Positions 35,081-44,499 of a stretch of DNA of 64,000 bases are shown here, piece by piece. Each line of letters starts with the position of its first letter. Position 1 is the first letter of the stretch. The translations under genes and the position numbers were made by a program. A model generated the notes under the pieces. The model saw nothing but the letters and a program-made list of their open reading frames with translations, made no database searches and had not been told where the DNA came from. The DNA comes from JAWKIJ01 sp041394325. GTDB taxonomy: Bacteria; Actinomycetota; Acidimicrobiia; Acidimicrobiales; Microtrichaceae. The stretch is taken from assembly GCA_041394325.1 (NCBI GenBank), contig JAWKIJ010000001.1:930001-994000 (forward strand), read 5' to 3'.

Positions 35081-35920
35081 TCACCAACCGTGGAAGTCGG
35101 GGTCCCGTCGTTCGGCGAACGCAGCGAGGCCCTCCTTGCTGTCCTGTGTCGCCATCACCAGTTCCTGGAAGTTGGCCTCGTCGTCGAACGACTGCTCGCG
35201 ACTCGATTCGAAGCTTCGATTCAGCATCCGCTTGGTGAGCGCTATCGCGCGGCCGGGCAGATCGTTGAAGCGCTCCGCGAGTGCGGTGGCGGTTGGAGAG
35301 AGATCGTCGTCGGGTACGACCCGGTTGACGAGGCCGATCGTCAACGCCGTCGACGCGTCACACGGGTCGCCGAGGAACATCAGCTCCTTGGCCCGCGGTA
35401 GCCCGACGAGGCGCGGCAACAGGTAACAGCCGCCCGCGTCGGGCATGATGCCGCGGCGGACGAACACCTCGATGAATCGGGCGCTCTCGGCGGCAACCAG
35501 GAGATCGCAGGCGATCGCCAACTGCGCACCGCCCCCGGCGGCCGTCCCGTTGACGGCGGCGATCACGGGCTTCTCGCAGTCGAGGATCGAGGCGATGAGC
35601 CGCTGCCACCCTTCTCGTACGAGCCGCGCGGTCTCACCCGACGCCGGTGTGGGCGCACCCTCAGGGCGCGGTGGCCCCGACTTTTTCGGTCCACCGAGCG
35701 CTGCTCCGGTGCAGAAGTGTCGGGTCCCCGAACCCGTGAGGATCACCGAGCGGACGGCGAGATCCGCCGAGGCCTCGACGAAGCGGTCGGCGAGCCGATC
35801 CCGCATCGCGGCATTCAGCGCATTTCCCTGGTGGGGCGCGTCGATCCGGACGTGGGCCACACCGTTGCGAAGCTCGTAGCGGATGAGTGTGTCGACGTCG
35901 GAAGTGGGGAGCTCGGTCAC
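35081..35920 (-). CDS. Enoyl-CoA hydratase/isomerase family protein
   Basis: 279 residues of the crotonase fold: HQGNALNAAMRDRL, TGSGTRHFCTGAAL, AVNGTAAGGGAQLAIACDL (oxyanion hole) and FVRRGIMPDAGGCYLLPRL. The usual catalytic Glu pair is not fully obvious (RRGIMPDAGG), so it could be an isomerase-type member rather than a hydratase. GTG at 35920 overlaps the trxB stop as GTGA, so translation is coupled. Sitting between trxB and trxA is unusual and its link to them is unclear. Confidence 0.85.
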   Translation of the reverse strand: MTELPTSDVDTLIRYELRNGVAHVRIDAPHQGNALNAAMRDRLADRFVEASADLAVRSVILTGSGTRHFCTGAALGGPKKSGPPRPEGAPTPASGETARLVREGWQRLIASILDCEKPVIAAVNGTAAGGGAQLAIACDLLVAAESARFIEVFVRRGIMPDAGGCYLLPRLVGLPRAKELMFLGDPCDASTALTIGLVNRVVPDDDLSPTATALAERFNDLPGRAIALTKRMLNRSFESSREQSFDDEANFQELVMATQDSKEGLAAFAERRDPDFHGW

Positions 35921-36912
35921 GAGTCCGACGGGTCCGAGTCGACGGTGAGGGTGGCGTGCTCCTGGGATTCGAGCCATCTCTCGGCGTCGATCGCCGCCGT
36001 GCACCCGGACCCGGCGGCGGTGATCGCCTGACGGTAGACGGAGTCCTGCACGTCGCCCCACGAGAAGACCCCGTCGACGCTCGTGTAGGAACTCTTGGCA
36101 TCCGTGAGGATGTATCCGTCCTCGCTCAGCGCGAGTTGTCCGACGAACAGATCGGTGGTCGGGCGATGTCCGATGGCGACGAACACACCTGTGAATGGTT
36201 CCTCGACGACCTCATCGGTGATGACGTTGCGCATACGCACCGCAGTGACCGTCGTCTCGCCGATGATGTCCTCGACGACCGTGTTCCATCGCCAGCGGAT
36301 CTTGGCATTGGCCATTGCACGATCCTGCATGATCTTCGACGCGCGCAGGGTGTCGCGTCGGTGGACGATCGTCACGGTCTCGGCGAACCTGGTGAGGAAC
36401 AGAGCCTCCTCCAATGCCGAGTCGCCGCCCCCGACCACACAGATGTTCTGGCCCCGGAAGAAGAAGCCGTCACAGGTGGCGCAGGTCGACAGACCGTGAC
36501 CGAGTAGGCGACGTTCGGCGTCGAGCCCGAGCATCACCGACTGCGCACCCGTACTGACGATGAGCGTCTCGGCCTCGAGGGTGGGGGACTCGTCGGTCGG
36601 GCCGACCCAGACCTTGAAGGGTCGTGTCGAGAGGTCGACGCGCGATGCCTTGACCGTGCGGATGTCGGCACCGAAACGAATGGCCTGGGCCCTGAAGTTG
36701 GCCATGAGGTCGGGGCCTTGGATTCCGTCGACGAAGCCCGGGAAGTTCTCGACCTCGGTGGTCAACATGAGTTGCCCGCCGGGCTGGTCGCTGGTGGAGG
36801 ACGGCTCCCCTTCGAGGACGACCGGTCGTAGATTCGCCCGCGCGGTGTAGATGGCGGCGGTGAGGCCCGCAGGCCCCGACCCGATGATGACGACTTGGTG
36901 GTGCTCGGTCAT
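35917..36912 (-). CDS. trxB: Thioredoxin reductase
   Basis: 331 residues from ATG 36912. FAD-binding GSGPAGLTAAIYTARA, redox-active C144-A-T-C147 (STCATCDGFFF), NADPH-binding CVVGGGDSALEEALFLT and the C-terminal FAD contact GVFSWGDVQD. Recycles TrxA using NADPH. Its start overlaps the upstream membrane-protein stop (ATGA) and its stop overlaps the enoyl-CoA-hydratase start, giving a tightly coupled chain. In many actinobacteria sigM lies upstream of trxB-trxA, as here. Confidence 0.96.
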   Translation of the reverse strand: MTEHHQVVIIGSGPAGLTAAIYTARANLRPVVLEGEPSSTSDQPGGQLMLTTEVENFPGFVDGIQGPDLMANFRAQAIRFGADIRTVKASRVDLSTRPFKVWVGPTDESPTLEAETLIVSTGAQSVMLGLDAERRLLGHGLSTCATCDGFFFRGQNICVVGGGDSALEEALFLTRFAETVTIVHRRDTLRASKIMQDRAMANAKIRWRWNTVVEDIIGETTVTAVRMRNVITDEVVEEPFTGVFVAIGHRPTTDLFVGQLALSEDGYILTDAKSSYTSVDGVFSWGDVQDSVYRQAITAAGSGCTAAIDAERWLESQEHATLTVDSDPSDS

Positions 36913-37244
36913 GAGGGGTACCGCTTGGTCCAACAGAGGAGGCCGATGGCGCTGAGGATCGCGCCGAGCGCGAGGTAGCAGATCCATGACGCGACGGGGA
37001 CCAGCGCGATGGCCCTGCCGGTGACGGCAACCAGCACGATCAGCAATATGAGGGCCGCGATCATCGCGACGATGCCGTAGACCAACGCCCGGGCGGCCAA
37101 CAGCACCGGGCCGGTCGTCTTGTCGCGGACCGTGTCGACCACGTCGACCACGAGATCGGTGACCTGGTCGGTCCAGTCGGTCTCGCGACCGGCGGTGCGC
37201 TCGGGGGAGTCGGTTGCGGCACCGGACATGTTCGAACCACTCAT
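36909..37244 (-). CDS. Small two-helix membrane protein
   Basis: 111 residues from the ATG at 37244. An N-terminal soluble segment (TDWTDQVTDLVVDVVDTVRD) is predicted amphipathic, then two hydrophobic helices (ALVYGIVAMIAALILLIVLV and the ASWICYLALGAILSAIGLL region) and a short basic end. Similar small proteins are often annotated as holin-like, but nothing phage-related is near. ATGA overlap with trxB suggests a role linked to expression or localisation of the reductase operon. The start is not fixed by a Shine-Dalgarno. Confidence 0.6.
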   Translation of the reverse strand: MSGSNMSGAATDSPERTAGRETDWTDQVTDLVVDVVDTVRDKTTGPVLLAARALVYGIVAMIAALILLIVLVAVTGRAIALVPVASWICYLALGAILSAIGLLCWTKRYPS

Positions 37245-37293
37245 GGGCGGGAGCATAGGAGGTGCGAAGGAGCGCGAAACAGGGAGCCGCCGT

Positions 37294-38208
37294 TCAGGGG
37301 TGGAGTGGACTGCGACGACATGTGTCGCCCACGAGGTCGAAGAGGTACCACCGGGCGCGTGGCCCATCTGTTCCGTTCATCGGAGAGAGTTCTGCGGTCA
37401 CGAGAACCGACCGACCGTTCAGCCGGGCGCGGAACACACGGTCGTAGCCGACCGCCAAGAGGTTGGCGCACTTGGACGCGATCGCTCCGCTCGCGGAAGC
37501 GTCCACCGACTGGTCGACGCCGGCGGACGGTTCCCGGTTCGACGGTGACAGCGCGTCCGGCGCGGCGTACGTCTCGTCGAGAGCGCGGAGCGACCCGAGC
37601 AGCGCCGCGTCGCTGGGGAACTCACCGAGCGAAGGGAACGCCGTGGCGGCCGGCTTCGCCTCCTCCGCGATCGGCACCTCCGCCGACTCCGTCTCCGCCT
37701 TGGAGGCCTGCCGCGCGGAATCGCCGGCCGTTGAGGAGGGGGTCGCCGGGGCACCGGCCGGTCGGCTCACCGCCTCGTCGGCGTCGGTCGAGTACTGCGA
37801 CGGTGCGGCCGCCCGCGAGGCACGATCGGCGGTATTGGTCGAGCCCCGCGTCGCGGAGTCGGCCACCCATGGGACCACGAAGGCGGCGGCGACCGCGGCG
37901 GCGACCGCGGCGGCCCCTACCCAGCCCCGACGTCGGCGCCTCCGGTGGCGACCGATGGAGACCGGAGACGCAGCCGCCGTCCGGGTGTGACCCTCCGGGG
38001 CGACCGCCGTTGCGATCGCGGTCTCGATGTGACGTGCTCGGCGGACGGGATCCACCTCCACCGGCGCGCGAAGCGCCGTCCGGAGTGCTTCGAGGTCGGT
38101 CGCGTCGACCTCGCGTGAGCCCTCGGTGGACCCGAGGACGGACTCGTCGCGGTCGGTGGGATCGGGTCGTGGGTCGTCGTGGTGGGATGGATCTCGTGGA
38201 GTGGTCAT
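37294..38208 (-). CDS. Anti-sigma-factor-like membrane protein (SigM partner candidate)
   Basis: 304 residues from ATG 38208. N-terminal 90 residues are soluble and acidic (ATDLEALRTALRAPVEVDP), followed by a basic stretch (GRHRRRRRRGW), one membrane helix (VGAAAVAAAVAAAFVVPWV) and a 180-residue extracellular part rich in Ala/Ser. No ZAS zinc motif (HxxxCxxC) is seen. The position right after an ECF sigma gene and single-pass topology fit a transmembrane anti-sigma factor (RsmA type). Assignment rests on context. Confidence 0.65.
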   Translation of the reverse strand: MTTPRDPSHHDDPRPDPTDRDESVLGSTEGSREVDATDLEALRTALRAPVEVDPVRRARHIETAIATAVAPEGHTRTAAASPVSIGRHRRRRRRGWVGAAAVAAAVAAAFVVPWVADSATRGSTNTADRASRAAAPSQYSTDADEAVSRPAGAPATPSSTAGDSARQASKAETESAEVPIAEEAKPAATAFPSLGEFPSDAALLGSLRALDETYAAPDALSPSNREPSAGVDQSVDASASGAIASKCANLLAVGYDRVFRARLNGRSVLVTAELSPMNGTDGPRARWYLFDLVGDTCRRSPLHP

Positions 38209-38260
38209 CGAGCGGTTCGGGTAGGTGGTCGGTCGGCGGGTCGGTGCTGCTCTCCGGTTG

Positions 38261-38848
38261 TCATTGTCCGGAGACTTGGACGTCGTCGGGGGAGGATCGG
38301 TTCCCTCCGAGGAGCCCGGCGAGACGGCTGCGTCCACGGGCGATGCGCGAACGCACCGTTCCGATGGGAATGTCGAGTCGTTCGGCGATCTCGGCGTACT
38401 CCATGCCCACGAGGTCCCGGAGGACCACGGCGTTGGCCATGTCGAGGGGGAGGGTTGCCAACGCCGCGTCGATCTCGAGACGTACCTCGGCCTCGGCCAG
38501 GAGTTCGGCGGGATCGGACTCGGACGTGAGGGCCGTGTCCCCTCCGTGAGCGGGTGCCGTGAGATCCGAAAGATCGCCGCCCGGTTCGGGGCGGCGGGAT
38601 CGACGACGGATCTCGTCGAGTGACGCGTTCACCGCGATCCGGTGCGCCCAGGTCGACAACGATGCCCGACCGTCAAAGTCCGGTAGGCCGCGGACGATCG
38701 AGATCAGTGCCTGCTGGACGGCGTCGTCTTCGTCGGGTCCGCACATTCGCCGGCACACTCGGGCGACGCCTTCGTAGAGGGCGTCGAGCACCGTCTGCAA
38801 AGCACCGCGATCGTGGCGCCGCGCACGTTCGAGGACCTCAGGGGACAC
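38261..38848 (-). CDS. sigM: ECF sigma factor (SigM-like)
   Basis: 195 residues from GTG 38848; the frame is open further upstream but there it overlaps the kinase gene. Region 2 is DALYEGVARVCRRMCGPDEDD and the DFDGRASLSTWAHRIAVNAS stretch; region 4 is PLDMANAVVLRDLVGMEYAE and the HTH RLDIPIGTVRSRIARG. In actinobacteria a SigM-type factor precedes trxB-trxA, as here. It probably answers envelope or disulfide stress through the membrane protein encoded just downstream. Confidence 0.85.
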   Translation of the reverse strand: MSPEVLERARRHDRGALQTVLDALYEGVARVCRRMCGPDEDDAVQQALISIVRGLPDFDGRASLSTWAHRIAVNASLDEIRRRSRRPEPGGDLSDLTAPAHGGDTALTSESDPAELLAEAEVRLEIDAALATLPLDMANAVVLRDLVGMEYAEIAERLDIPIGTVRSRIARGRSRLAGLLGGNRSSPDDVQVSGQ

Positions 38849-38948
38849 ACCTGAAAAGCGCGGTGGTGGCCCTGAGCGTGCATCGACCTCGTCCGGTGCC
38901 TCACCGCGGTCGATCCGGCCCGGTCGGGCGACGGGTCCAGGCCTCCGG

Positions 38949-40640
38949 TCACGGCCGTCGAACCGTGACGTCGAGCTCGTCGATCGTCGCGTCGAAGCGC
39001 CCCGGGGCGCGTGCGGCGGGTGAGAGTCTTTCGATCCACACGAGCAGGTAGCGGCCGGACAGATCTCCGAGGTCGACACGCGTCCGGGCCCTGGTCGGTC
39101 CGAACGCGACGCCTGCATCGGGTGCGGGTGCGGCGCCGGGCGGTTCGTCGAGCGCGACGACGCTCCCGCTCCAACCCGCGGAACCGACGATGTCCATGCG
39201 GTCGAAGCGCTCGACGGTGGGGAACGACAAAACGAGTCCGACTCCCGACTTCACGCCGAAGTCGGCCTGGAAGTACTGCTCTGTCGACCAACTCGACCGA
39301 AGGTCGCCGTCGATGGCCTTCGGGGTGTCCGCCTCGCGCTCACGACCGTTGTCACCTTCCGGGTCGAAGGACGAGACTTCGAGGGGTCGTACCGAGACGG
39401 CTCTTGGCGCGAGCGTCGTCGTGGTCTCCGTGACACGGTTCCGGTTCCCGGCGAGCACCAGTCCGACCACCAGTACGAGGGCCGCTCCGATCGCCGTCAG
39501 TGTGACGATCAGCCCCAGTAGTCGGACTGTTCGCTTGCGCTGCACGACGGGTCCTCCCGTCGTGTGGTCACTCCTGACCCTCGGTCGTCGACGGCTCCGT
39601 GACCTCCGCGGAACCCGTTGGCCGGTCCGGTCATGCCGTCCCTCGGGACCCTTGCCGGAAAGCGACGCGAGCCGATCGGGTGTCGGTTGTCGCCTTCGGA
39701 TGCCCCGATGTTCCGGGTCGGCCGTCGGGGGCGGGTCGACGGTTTGCTCGACCGTTCCCTCCCGGCACTGCTCCAACGCGTGCCGCAGGTCCGCCGCGCG
39801 CTGGTAGCGGCGCTCCGGCGCCCGATCGAGGCAGCGAAGCAGAACTCCGGCCAGAGTGGACGACACGTGGGGGTTGACCTCGTCGGCGCGGGGCGCGTCG
39901 CGGTGGAGGCGGGCGAGCAGCGTCTCCGTGAGTGTCCCGGCCTCGAACGGTGCCTGCCCGGTGGCCGATTCGAACAGCAGGGCACCCAATGCGAACAGGT
40001 CCGCGCGTTGGTCGATCCGTTCACCCGCGACCTGCTCGGGCGCGAGGTAGGGCGCGCTGCCCATCGCGCCACTCGCCACCGTCGCGTCGACCTCCACGTC
40101 ACCGGCGATCCCGAGGTCGACGAGGACGGCCCTCTCGCCGTCGAGGAGCACGTTGGACGGCTTGAGGTCGCGATGGACGATGCCGTGCCGGTGGATTGCC
40201 TCGAGGGCGGAGGCGAGTTGGACCCCGACCTCGATGACCGTGGACTCGTCGAGCCGACCGACTCTTCGCAGTCGGTCGGCGAGGCTTCCGTCGGGGAGGT
40301 ATTCAAGAATCAGGGCGTCGGTCAGGGGGTCGCGAACCGTGTCGAGGAGCTTGACGACATGGCGGTTCGAGATCGTCCGGAGTGTCGCGGCCTCCCGATG
40401 AAAGCGGGTACGGATCGGCTCGTCGTCGTGCAGGTGGGGATGCAGCAACTTGACCGCGACCGGTCGACCGGTCCCGTCCTCGGTCCCGACTCGGACCTCC
40501 GCCATCGTCCCCCAGCCGAGTCGCCGACCGAGCGAGTACGCGATGCCGGAGGCGCCAGGTCCGATAGACCCCCGTCGGCCGTATTCCTCGTCGACCGGTG
40601 CGTCTGGCGGTATCCCGTCCGATTCGGGGCCGTCGCCCAT
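38949..40640 (-). CDS. Transmembrane Ser/Thr kinase with discoidin-like outer domain (MviN C-terminal type)
   Basis: 563 residues. The cytoplasmic kinase (about 33-290) has a glycine loop LGWGTMAEV, ATP-lysine 64 (VAVK), H155-R-D-LKPSN catalytic loop, D174-LG metal motif and APE at 199-201, so it looks active. A basic linker leads to one membrane helix (372-397) and an extracellular beta-sandwich to the end that resembles F5/8 (discoidin-like) modules. This order equals the C-terminal half of mycobacterial MviN, where the kinase is inactive and fused to the MurJ flippase. The start overlaps the DUF6049 stop (TGATG). Gene symbol not assigned. Confidence 0.82.
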   Translation of the reverse strand: MGDGPESDGIPPDAPVDEEYGRRGSIGPGASGIAYSLGRRLGWGTMAEVRVGTEDGTGRPVAVKLLHPHLHDDEPIRTRFHREAATLRTISNRHVVKLLDTVRDPLTDALILEYLPDGSLADRLRRVGRLDESTVIEVGVQLASALEAIHRHGIVHRDLKPSNVLLDGERAVLVDLGIAGDVEVDATVASGAMGSAPYLAPEQVAGERIDQRADLFALGALLFESATGQAPFEAGTLTETLLARLHRDAPRADEVNPHVSSTLAGVLLRCLDRAPERRYQRAADLRHALEQCREGTVEQTVDPPPTADPEHRGIRRRQPTPDRLASLSGKGPEGRHDRTGQRVPRRSRSRRRPRVRSDHTTGGPVVQRKRTVRLLGLIVTLTAIGAALVLVVGLVLAGNRNRVTETTTTLAPRAVSVRPLEVSSFDPEGDNGREREADTPKAIDGDLRSSWSTEQYFQADFGVKSGVGLVLSFPTVERFDRMDIVGSAGWSGSVVALDEPPGAAPAPDAGVAFGPTRARTRVDLGDLSGRYLLVWIERLSPAARAPGRFDATIDELDVTVRRP

Positions 40641-42685
40641 CAGCGCCGGCTCCGCAACGTCCGGCCCCACCACACCAGGAGGAACACGAGCGCACCGATG
40701 GACAGCGCGACACCCACTCCGCTGAAGGCGGTGGAACGAACCTGCCGACGTGTCGCGACCAGCACACGATCGCCGACGGGAGTCAGCAGGTCCGCCTGGA
40801 GGACGAAGTCCCCCGACGCGCGGACCTTGGTTCGCACCTTCACCACGTTGATACCGGGTTGGAGCACGATTCGCCGATCCGCTCCGCCGAGGAACTGAAG
40901 CCGGGGAGACCGCAGTCGAAGGCGGACCGTCAACGGCCGTGTGGATCCGTTGACGAACCGCAGGGGAATGGTGGGATTGCGTGAGGTCACGCGCAACGGG
41001 GCCGGTCGTGGGGAGGTCAGCTCCGCGAACTCCCCGAGGATGACGGTCGCGAGATGTGCCAACGACCGGTTGGCGTCACCCGCGTCGAGGTCGCGATCGA
41101 CGCTCCGCCACAGCACCGAGGAGTGCCGGACCACCGCCGGGTCGCTGGAGCCGGCCATTGCGGTGAGTTCGTCAACGAGGTGCCGGGCATTGAGGAAGCG
41201 CAGGCTCAGCGAGCCCTGATCGCGTGGTAACTCCCGCTCCGCCGGCGACCGGGTCCACGGACTCGACTTCCCCGAAACCCTGGTCGTCATCGGCGACAAC
41301 TCCAACAGCTCCGGCAGCGTCGAGAGGGACAGTGGTGGCTCGGGATCGTCCGCATCCGTTCGGTCGGCACGCGCACGAAGTGATTCGAGCAGCGCCGACA
41401 ATCCCGGCGCCTCGGCCGGTTCGGTCACCGGCACGACAAAACCCCGGGAGGACTTGTCCGCGAGCCACGTCGCGACCATCAGGGCCACGGCCTGGTTCGC
41501 AGCGAGGCCCGGTTGGTCGGTGGCGGCGGTGAGCAGGGCTTCGAGATCCGGATCGACGGGCATCGCCTTGACCGACTGCCCTCGCGAACGCAGCACGAAC
41601 GGCCGTGTGAGGCCTGATTCGCCGGTCGGTGCTCGGGAGGAGCTCAGCCGATCGGACCCGATCACGACCCCGCTCACCCCGAGCCTCCGCAACAGTTCCA
41701 CCGACGCGGGTCCGATCGTCGGGTCGGTCGGCCATACTCGTCGGTCGAGGGGTCGGTCGAGCAGTCGCTGCACGGTCGAAGCACCCTGGCCGAGCACCGC
41801 CTCGACCACCGTCGATGCTCCGGTGCTCGCCCAGCTCTCGAGGTCGATCGGAGCGGTGGGTGTGCGAACCAGGCGGGCCGAGGCCATCGAAGCCCGGAGT
41901 CGCCGGACGAGTTGAGCGTCGCCAACCGACGTGCTGCGGGCGAGCGCGTCCAACTCGACGGGGTTCGGCGCGACGTTGACGGTGAGTCCCCGCGCGGTCT
42001 CGAGCAGTGCGGCAAGGCCGCCATAGCGATCCCTCGTGGGTTCGGTGACCGAGCCCGGTTCGTCGGCCTCGCTCGGCGCGGTGGTGGGTAGCGGCTGAAT
42101 GAGGATCGCCAAACGGCCCGGCGGGTGATCCGAATCCGACGGAACCCGGTTGAGGTACACCGTCGCGGAGCTCAGCGTCCGGCCTTGTGCATCGTTGACC
42201 CGGAGGCGAACGGGGAACACTCCGCTCCGGGGAAATCGGAGCCGGCCGGTTCCGTCGTCGGCACCCTCGCGCAACCCGATGTTGACTGAAGAGGATCCGT
42301 CGGCGGCGGTGATCGCGGCGAGGGGAAACACGAGGGGACGATGGAACGGATGGACCTCGGAGGTCCCGTCGATCGAGGCTCGGACCGATCGGCGCACGGT
42401 CGCCTCGCTCCCCTCGAAGGGTTGCTCGACCTCCGCGGTCACGACGGCCCCCACCGGCGCGTTCGTGACCTGGAACGAGGCGACCCACGTACCGCCCTGT
42501 CCGACCCACGGCGTCACAGATCCCACGATGAGTGACACCGGCGTAGTGGACACGCCCGGAGGCTCGGGGCTCTGGGTGCGGGCGGCGTCGACGGGGAGGG
42601 GCGTGGCGAGGGTGAGCGTCAAGGCGATGAGCACCGTTGGCACCAACCCCCACCCCGGGCGCGGCGAACCCGCGCGATGTTTCAT
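40640..42685 (-). CDS. DUF6049 family exported protein
   Basis: 681 residues. N-terminal signal helix (LVPTVLIALTLTLATPLPVD), a long extracytoplasmic part with beta-rich segments (GQGGTWVASFQVTNAPVGA, FPVRLRVNDAQGRTL), and a C-terminal membrane helix (FSGVGVALSIGALVFLLVWW) with a basic stop. DUF6049 genes in actinobacteria lie upstream of murJ/mviN near the origin; here a kinase gene occupies the next place. ATGA overlap with the GNAT gene upstream and TGATG with the kinase downstream show tight coupling. Function unknown. Confidence 0.85.
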   Translation of the reverse strand: MKHRAGSPRPGWGLVPTVLIALTLTLATPLPVDAARTQSPEPPGVSTTPVSLIVGSVTPWVGQGGTWVASFQVTNAPVGAVVTAEVEQPFEGSEATVRRSVRASIDGTSEVHPFHRPLVFPLAAITAADGSSSVNIGLREGADDGTGRLRFPRSGVFPVRLRVNDAQGRTLSSATVYLNRVPSDSDHPPGRLAILIQPLPTTAPSEADEPGSVTEPTRDRYGGLAALLETARGLTVNVAPNPVELDALARSTSVGDAQLVRRLRASMASARLVRTPTAPIDLESWASTGASTVVEAVLGQGASTVQRLLDRPLDRRVWPTDPTIGPASVELLRRLGVSGVVIGSDRLSSSRAPTGESGLTRPFVLRSRGQSVKAMPVDPDLEALLTAATDQPGLAANQAVALMVATWLADKSSRGFVVPVTEPAEAPGLSALLESLRARADRTDADDPEPPLSLSTLPELLELSPMTTRVSGKSSPWTRSPAERELPRDQGSLSLRFLNARHLVDELTAMAGSSDPAVVRHSSVLWRSVDRDLDAGDANRSLAHLATVILGEFAELTSPRPAPLRVTSRNPTIPLRFVNGSTRPLTVRLRLRSPRLQFLGGADRRIVLQPGINVVKVRTKVRASGDFVLQADLLTPVGDRVLVATRRQVRSTAFSGVGVALSIGALVFLLVWWGRTLRSRR

Positions 42686-43413
42686 GACCCGAGGTGTTCG
42701 AGCACGGTGAGACCGTCGAGCTCGCGGTGGAAGCCGAGGGAGTCGTACAGGTGCAACGCGATGGCGTTGTCGACCGGGGTGTTGACCAACAACGACGTCG
42801 CCCGCCTCCGACGCATCCACAGCAGCGCGTCCGCCACGAGAGCCCTTCCAATCCCTGAGCCCTGTGCCCGGGGGTCCACGGCCAACCGCTGTAGGAAGCC
42901 GGTCCGTGCCGATTTTCCACACACCGAGAAGCCGGTGATCCGCGTACCGACCGCGAGGCGGAGCCGAACCGTCCGCGTGGCGGTCAACGCGTCGTCCAGA
43001 CCCGCCGCGCCCATGGTCCAGTAGCCCCCGAACGCGGCCCGGTCGACCTCGAGCACCGACCCGCGATGGGAGTTTCGGCCCTTCCGGATTCCCACGGGCA
43101 CTGCAGCATCGCGGACGGCGGAAACCGCTTCGCGCCACCGCGACGGCGACCCCGCCAGATCGTGGCGAAGCACGGTCAACTGCTCGATGTCCTCGAATCC
43201 CGCCTTGCGGAATACGTGGGAATCACCCGGACCGAGTGCCGTGGTCACGAGGTGGTGCACTCCCGAATCGGCGAGCCGACTCACCATCTGGTGCACCTCG
43301 CGCACACCGACGGCGCTTCCTGGACGCGCCACGCCCACCGCGGCGGCGCCGGGATCGTTGCCCCACGGCCGGATCATGAATCTCGCCGTGCCGATCCGAA
43401 GCGTCTGGGTCAT
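42682..43413 (-). CDS. GNAT-family N-acetyltransferase
   Basis: 243 residues. The C-terminal half is a GNAT domain with the acetyl-CoA loop RLAVDPRAQGSGIGRALVAD and the following ALHLYDSLGFHRELDG motif. The N-terminal half (HQMVSRLADSGVHHLVTTAL, RHDLAGSPSR) looks like a second, degenerate GNAT-like fold. Target unknown; a tandem-GNAT layout is common in actinobacteria. The stop overlaps the DUF6049 start. Divergent from the deacetylase gene with about 75 bp between starts. Confidence 0.8.
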   Translation of the reverse strand: MTQTLRIGTARFMIRPWGNDPGAAAVGVARPGSAVGVREVHQMVSRLADSGVHHLVTTALGPGDSHVFRKAGFEDIEQLTVLRHDLAGSPSRWREAVSAVRDAAVPVGIRKGRNSHRGSVLEVDRAAFGGYWTMGAAGLDDALTATRTVRLRLAVGTRITGFSVCGKSARTGFLQRLAVDPRAQGSGIGRALVADALLWMRRRRATSLLVNTPVDNAIALHLYDSLGFHRELDGLTVLEHLGS

Positions 43414-43476
43414 GGTTCAGGCTGCACCCTGCGTGGAGCGCGAATCGGCGTGGGGAACAAGGCCGAGCACCCATCG

Positions 43477-43482
43477 TACGCT
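43477..43482 (+). promoter_or_regulatory. -10 box (TACGCT) for leaderless deacetylase gene
   Basis: TACGCT ends 6 nt before the ATG of the HDAC-like gene; no Shine-Dalgarno is seen. Consistent with leaderless transcription. Confidence 0.45.
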
Positions 43483-43488
43483 GGCCGG

Positions 43489-44499
43489 ATGGTCCTCGCC
43501 GTCACCGACGCCGCGGTGTTCGCGCACGAAACCGGTCCGGGTCACCCCGAGTCGACGGCGCGGGCGGTCGCGGCGGTCGCGGCGCTGGACGACCCGGTGT
43601 TGCGCGAGCAGATCGTCCGCGTCCCGACGGCCGCGGCACCGATCGACGCCCTGGTGGCGGTTCATGATCCCGGGATGGTCGATCGGCTCCTCGCTCTCCG
43701 CGGTTGCGCCGGCAGTCTCGATGCGGATACGACGATCGGCCCCGACAGCGTGGACGCGGCTCTGCGTGCGGCGGGATCGGGTCTCGTGGCGATCGACGCG
43801 CTTCGTCGGGACGGTGGCGAACGCCATCGCGGAGCGTTCTGCGTGGTGCGTCCGCCGGGTCACCACGCAACCAGCCGGCGGCCCATGGGTTTCTGCCTGT
43901 TCAACAACCTGGCGGTTGCCACCCGGTCCCTGGTCGATTCGGGCGAGCGCGTGCTCGTGGCGGACTTCGATGCCCACCACGGCAACGGCACCCAGGAGAT
44001 CTTCTGGAACGAGCCCCGCGTCCTGTTCGTGTCGTGGCACCAGTCACCCCTCTATCCCAACTCCGGTGGCCTCGACGAGATCGGTGGACCCGACGCAATG
44101 GGCAGTACGGTCAACGTGCCGATACCGGCAGGCTCCACCGGCGGCGTGGTGCGAGACACCATCGAGTCCGTCATCGGACGAATCGTCGAGGGCTTTCGAC
44201 CGACGTGGCTCCTGGTCTCGGCGGGCTTCGACGCGCACCATGCCGACCCCCTTACCGATCTGGGGTTCAGCGACACCGATTTCGGTGCGATCACGGCGAT
44301 GCTGAGCCGGATGGTCGACCCGGGGCGCGTCGTCGCGTTTCTCGAGGGTGGATACGACCTCGAGGCCCTCGGTCGTTGTGTGGCATCGACGGTCGGGGCG
44401 CTGGCCGGCGAGCGCCTCGGCAGCGAACCCGAGACGATCGCGGGTCCGGCCGCGAGGAACCTCGTCCGTTCGGTGGAATGCGCACAAGGCCTGCGGTGA
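43489..44499 (+). CDS. Histone-deacetylase-family (acetylpolyamine/acetoin-type) deacetylase
   Basis: 336 residues, zinc-dependent arginase/deacetylase fold. Motifs: RPPGHH (121-126), DFDAHHGNGT (159-168, Zn ligands Asp161 and His163) and SAGFDAHHADP (Asp248). The substrate, whether acetylpolyamine, acetylated protein or acetoin catabolism, is not evident. It faces a GNAT gene divergently, which hints at an acetylation/deacetylation pair, though that is weak evidence. Its stop overlaps the CCA-enzyme GTG start (GTGA). Confidence 0.92.
   Translation: MVLAVTDAAVFAHETGPGHPESTARAVAAVAALDDPVLREQIVRVPTAAAPIDALVAVHDPGMVDRLLALRGCAGSLDADTTIGPDSVDAALRAAGSGLVAIDALRRDGGERHRGAFCVVRPPGHHATSRRPMGFCLFNNLAVATRSLVDSGERVLVADFDAHHGNGTQEIFWNEPRVLFVSWHQSPLYPNSGGLDEIGGPDAMGSTVNVPIPAGSTGGVVRDTIESVIGRIVEGFRPTWLLVSAGFDAHHADPLTDLGFSDTDFGAITAMLSRMVDPGRVVAFLEGGYDLEALGRCVASTVGALAGERLGSEPETIAGPAARNLVRSVECAQGLR

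Noticed and set aside
43066..43488. A longer N terminus for the deacetylase gene from 43066
   Set aside because: This is antisense to the GNAT gene; the deacetylase signature begins at the ATG at 43489.
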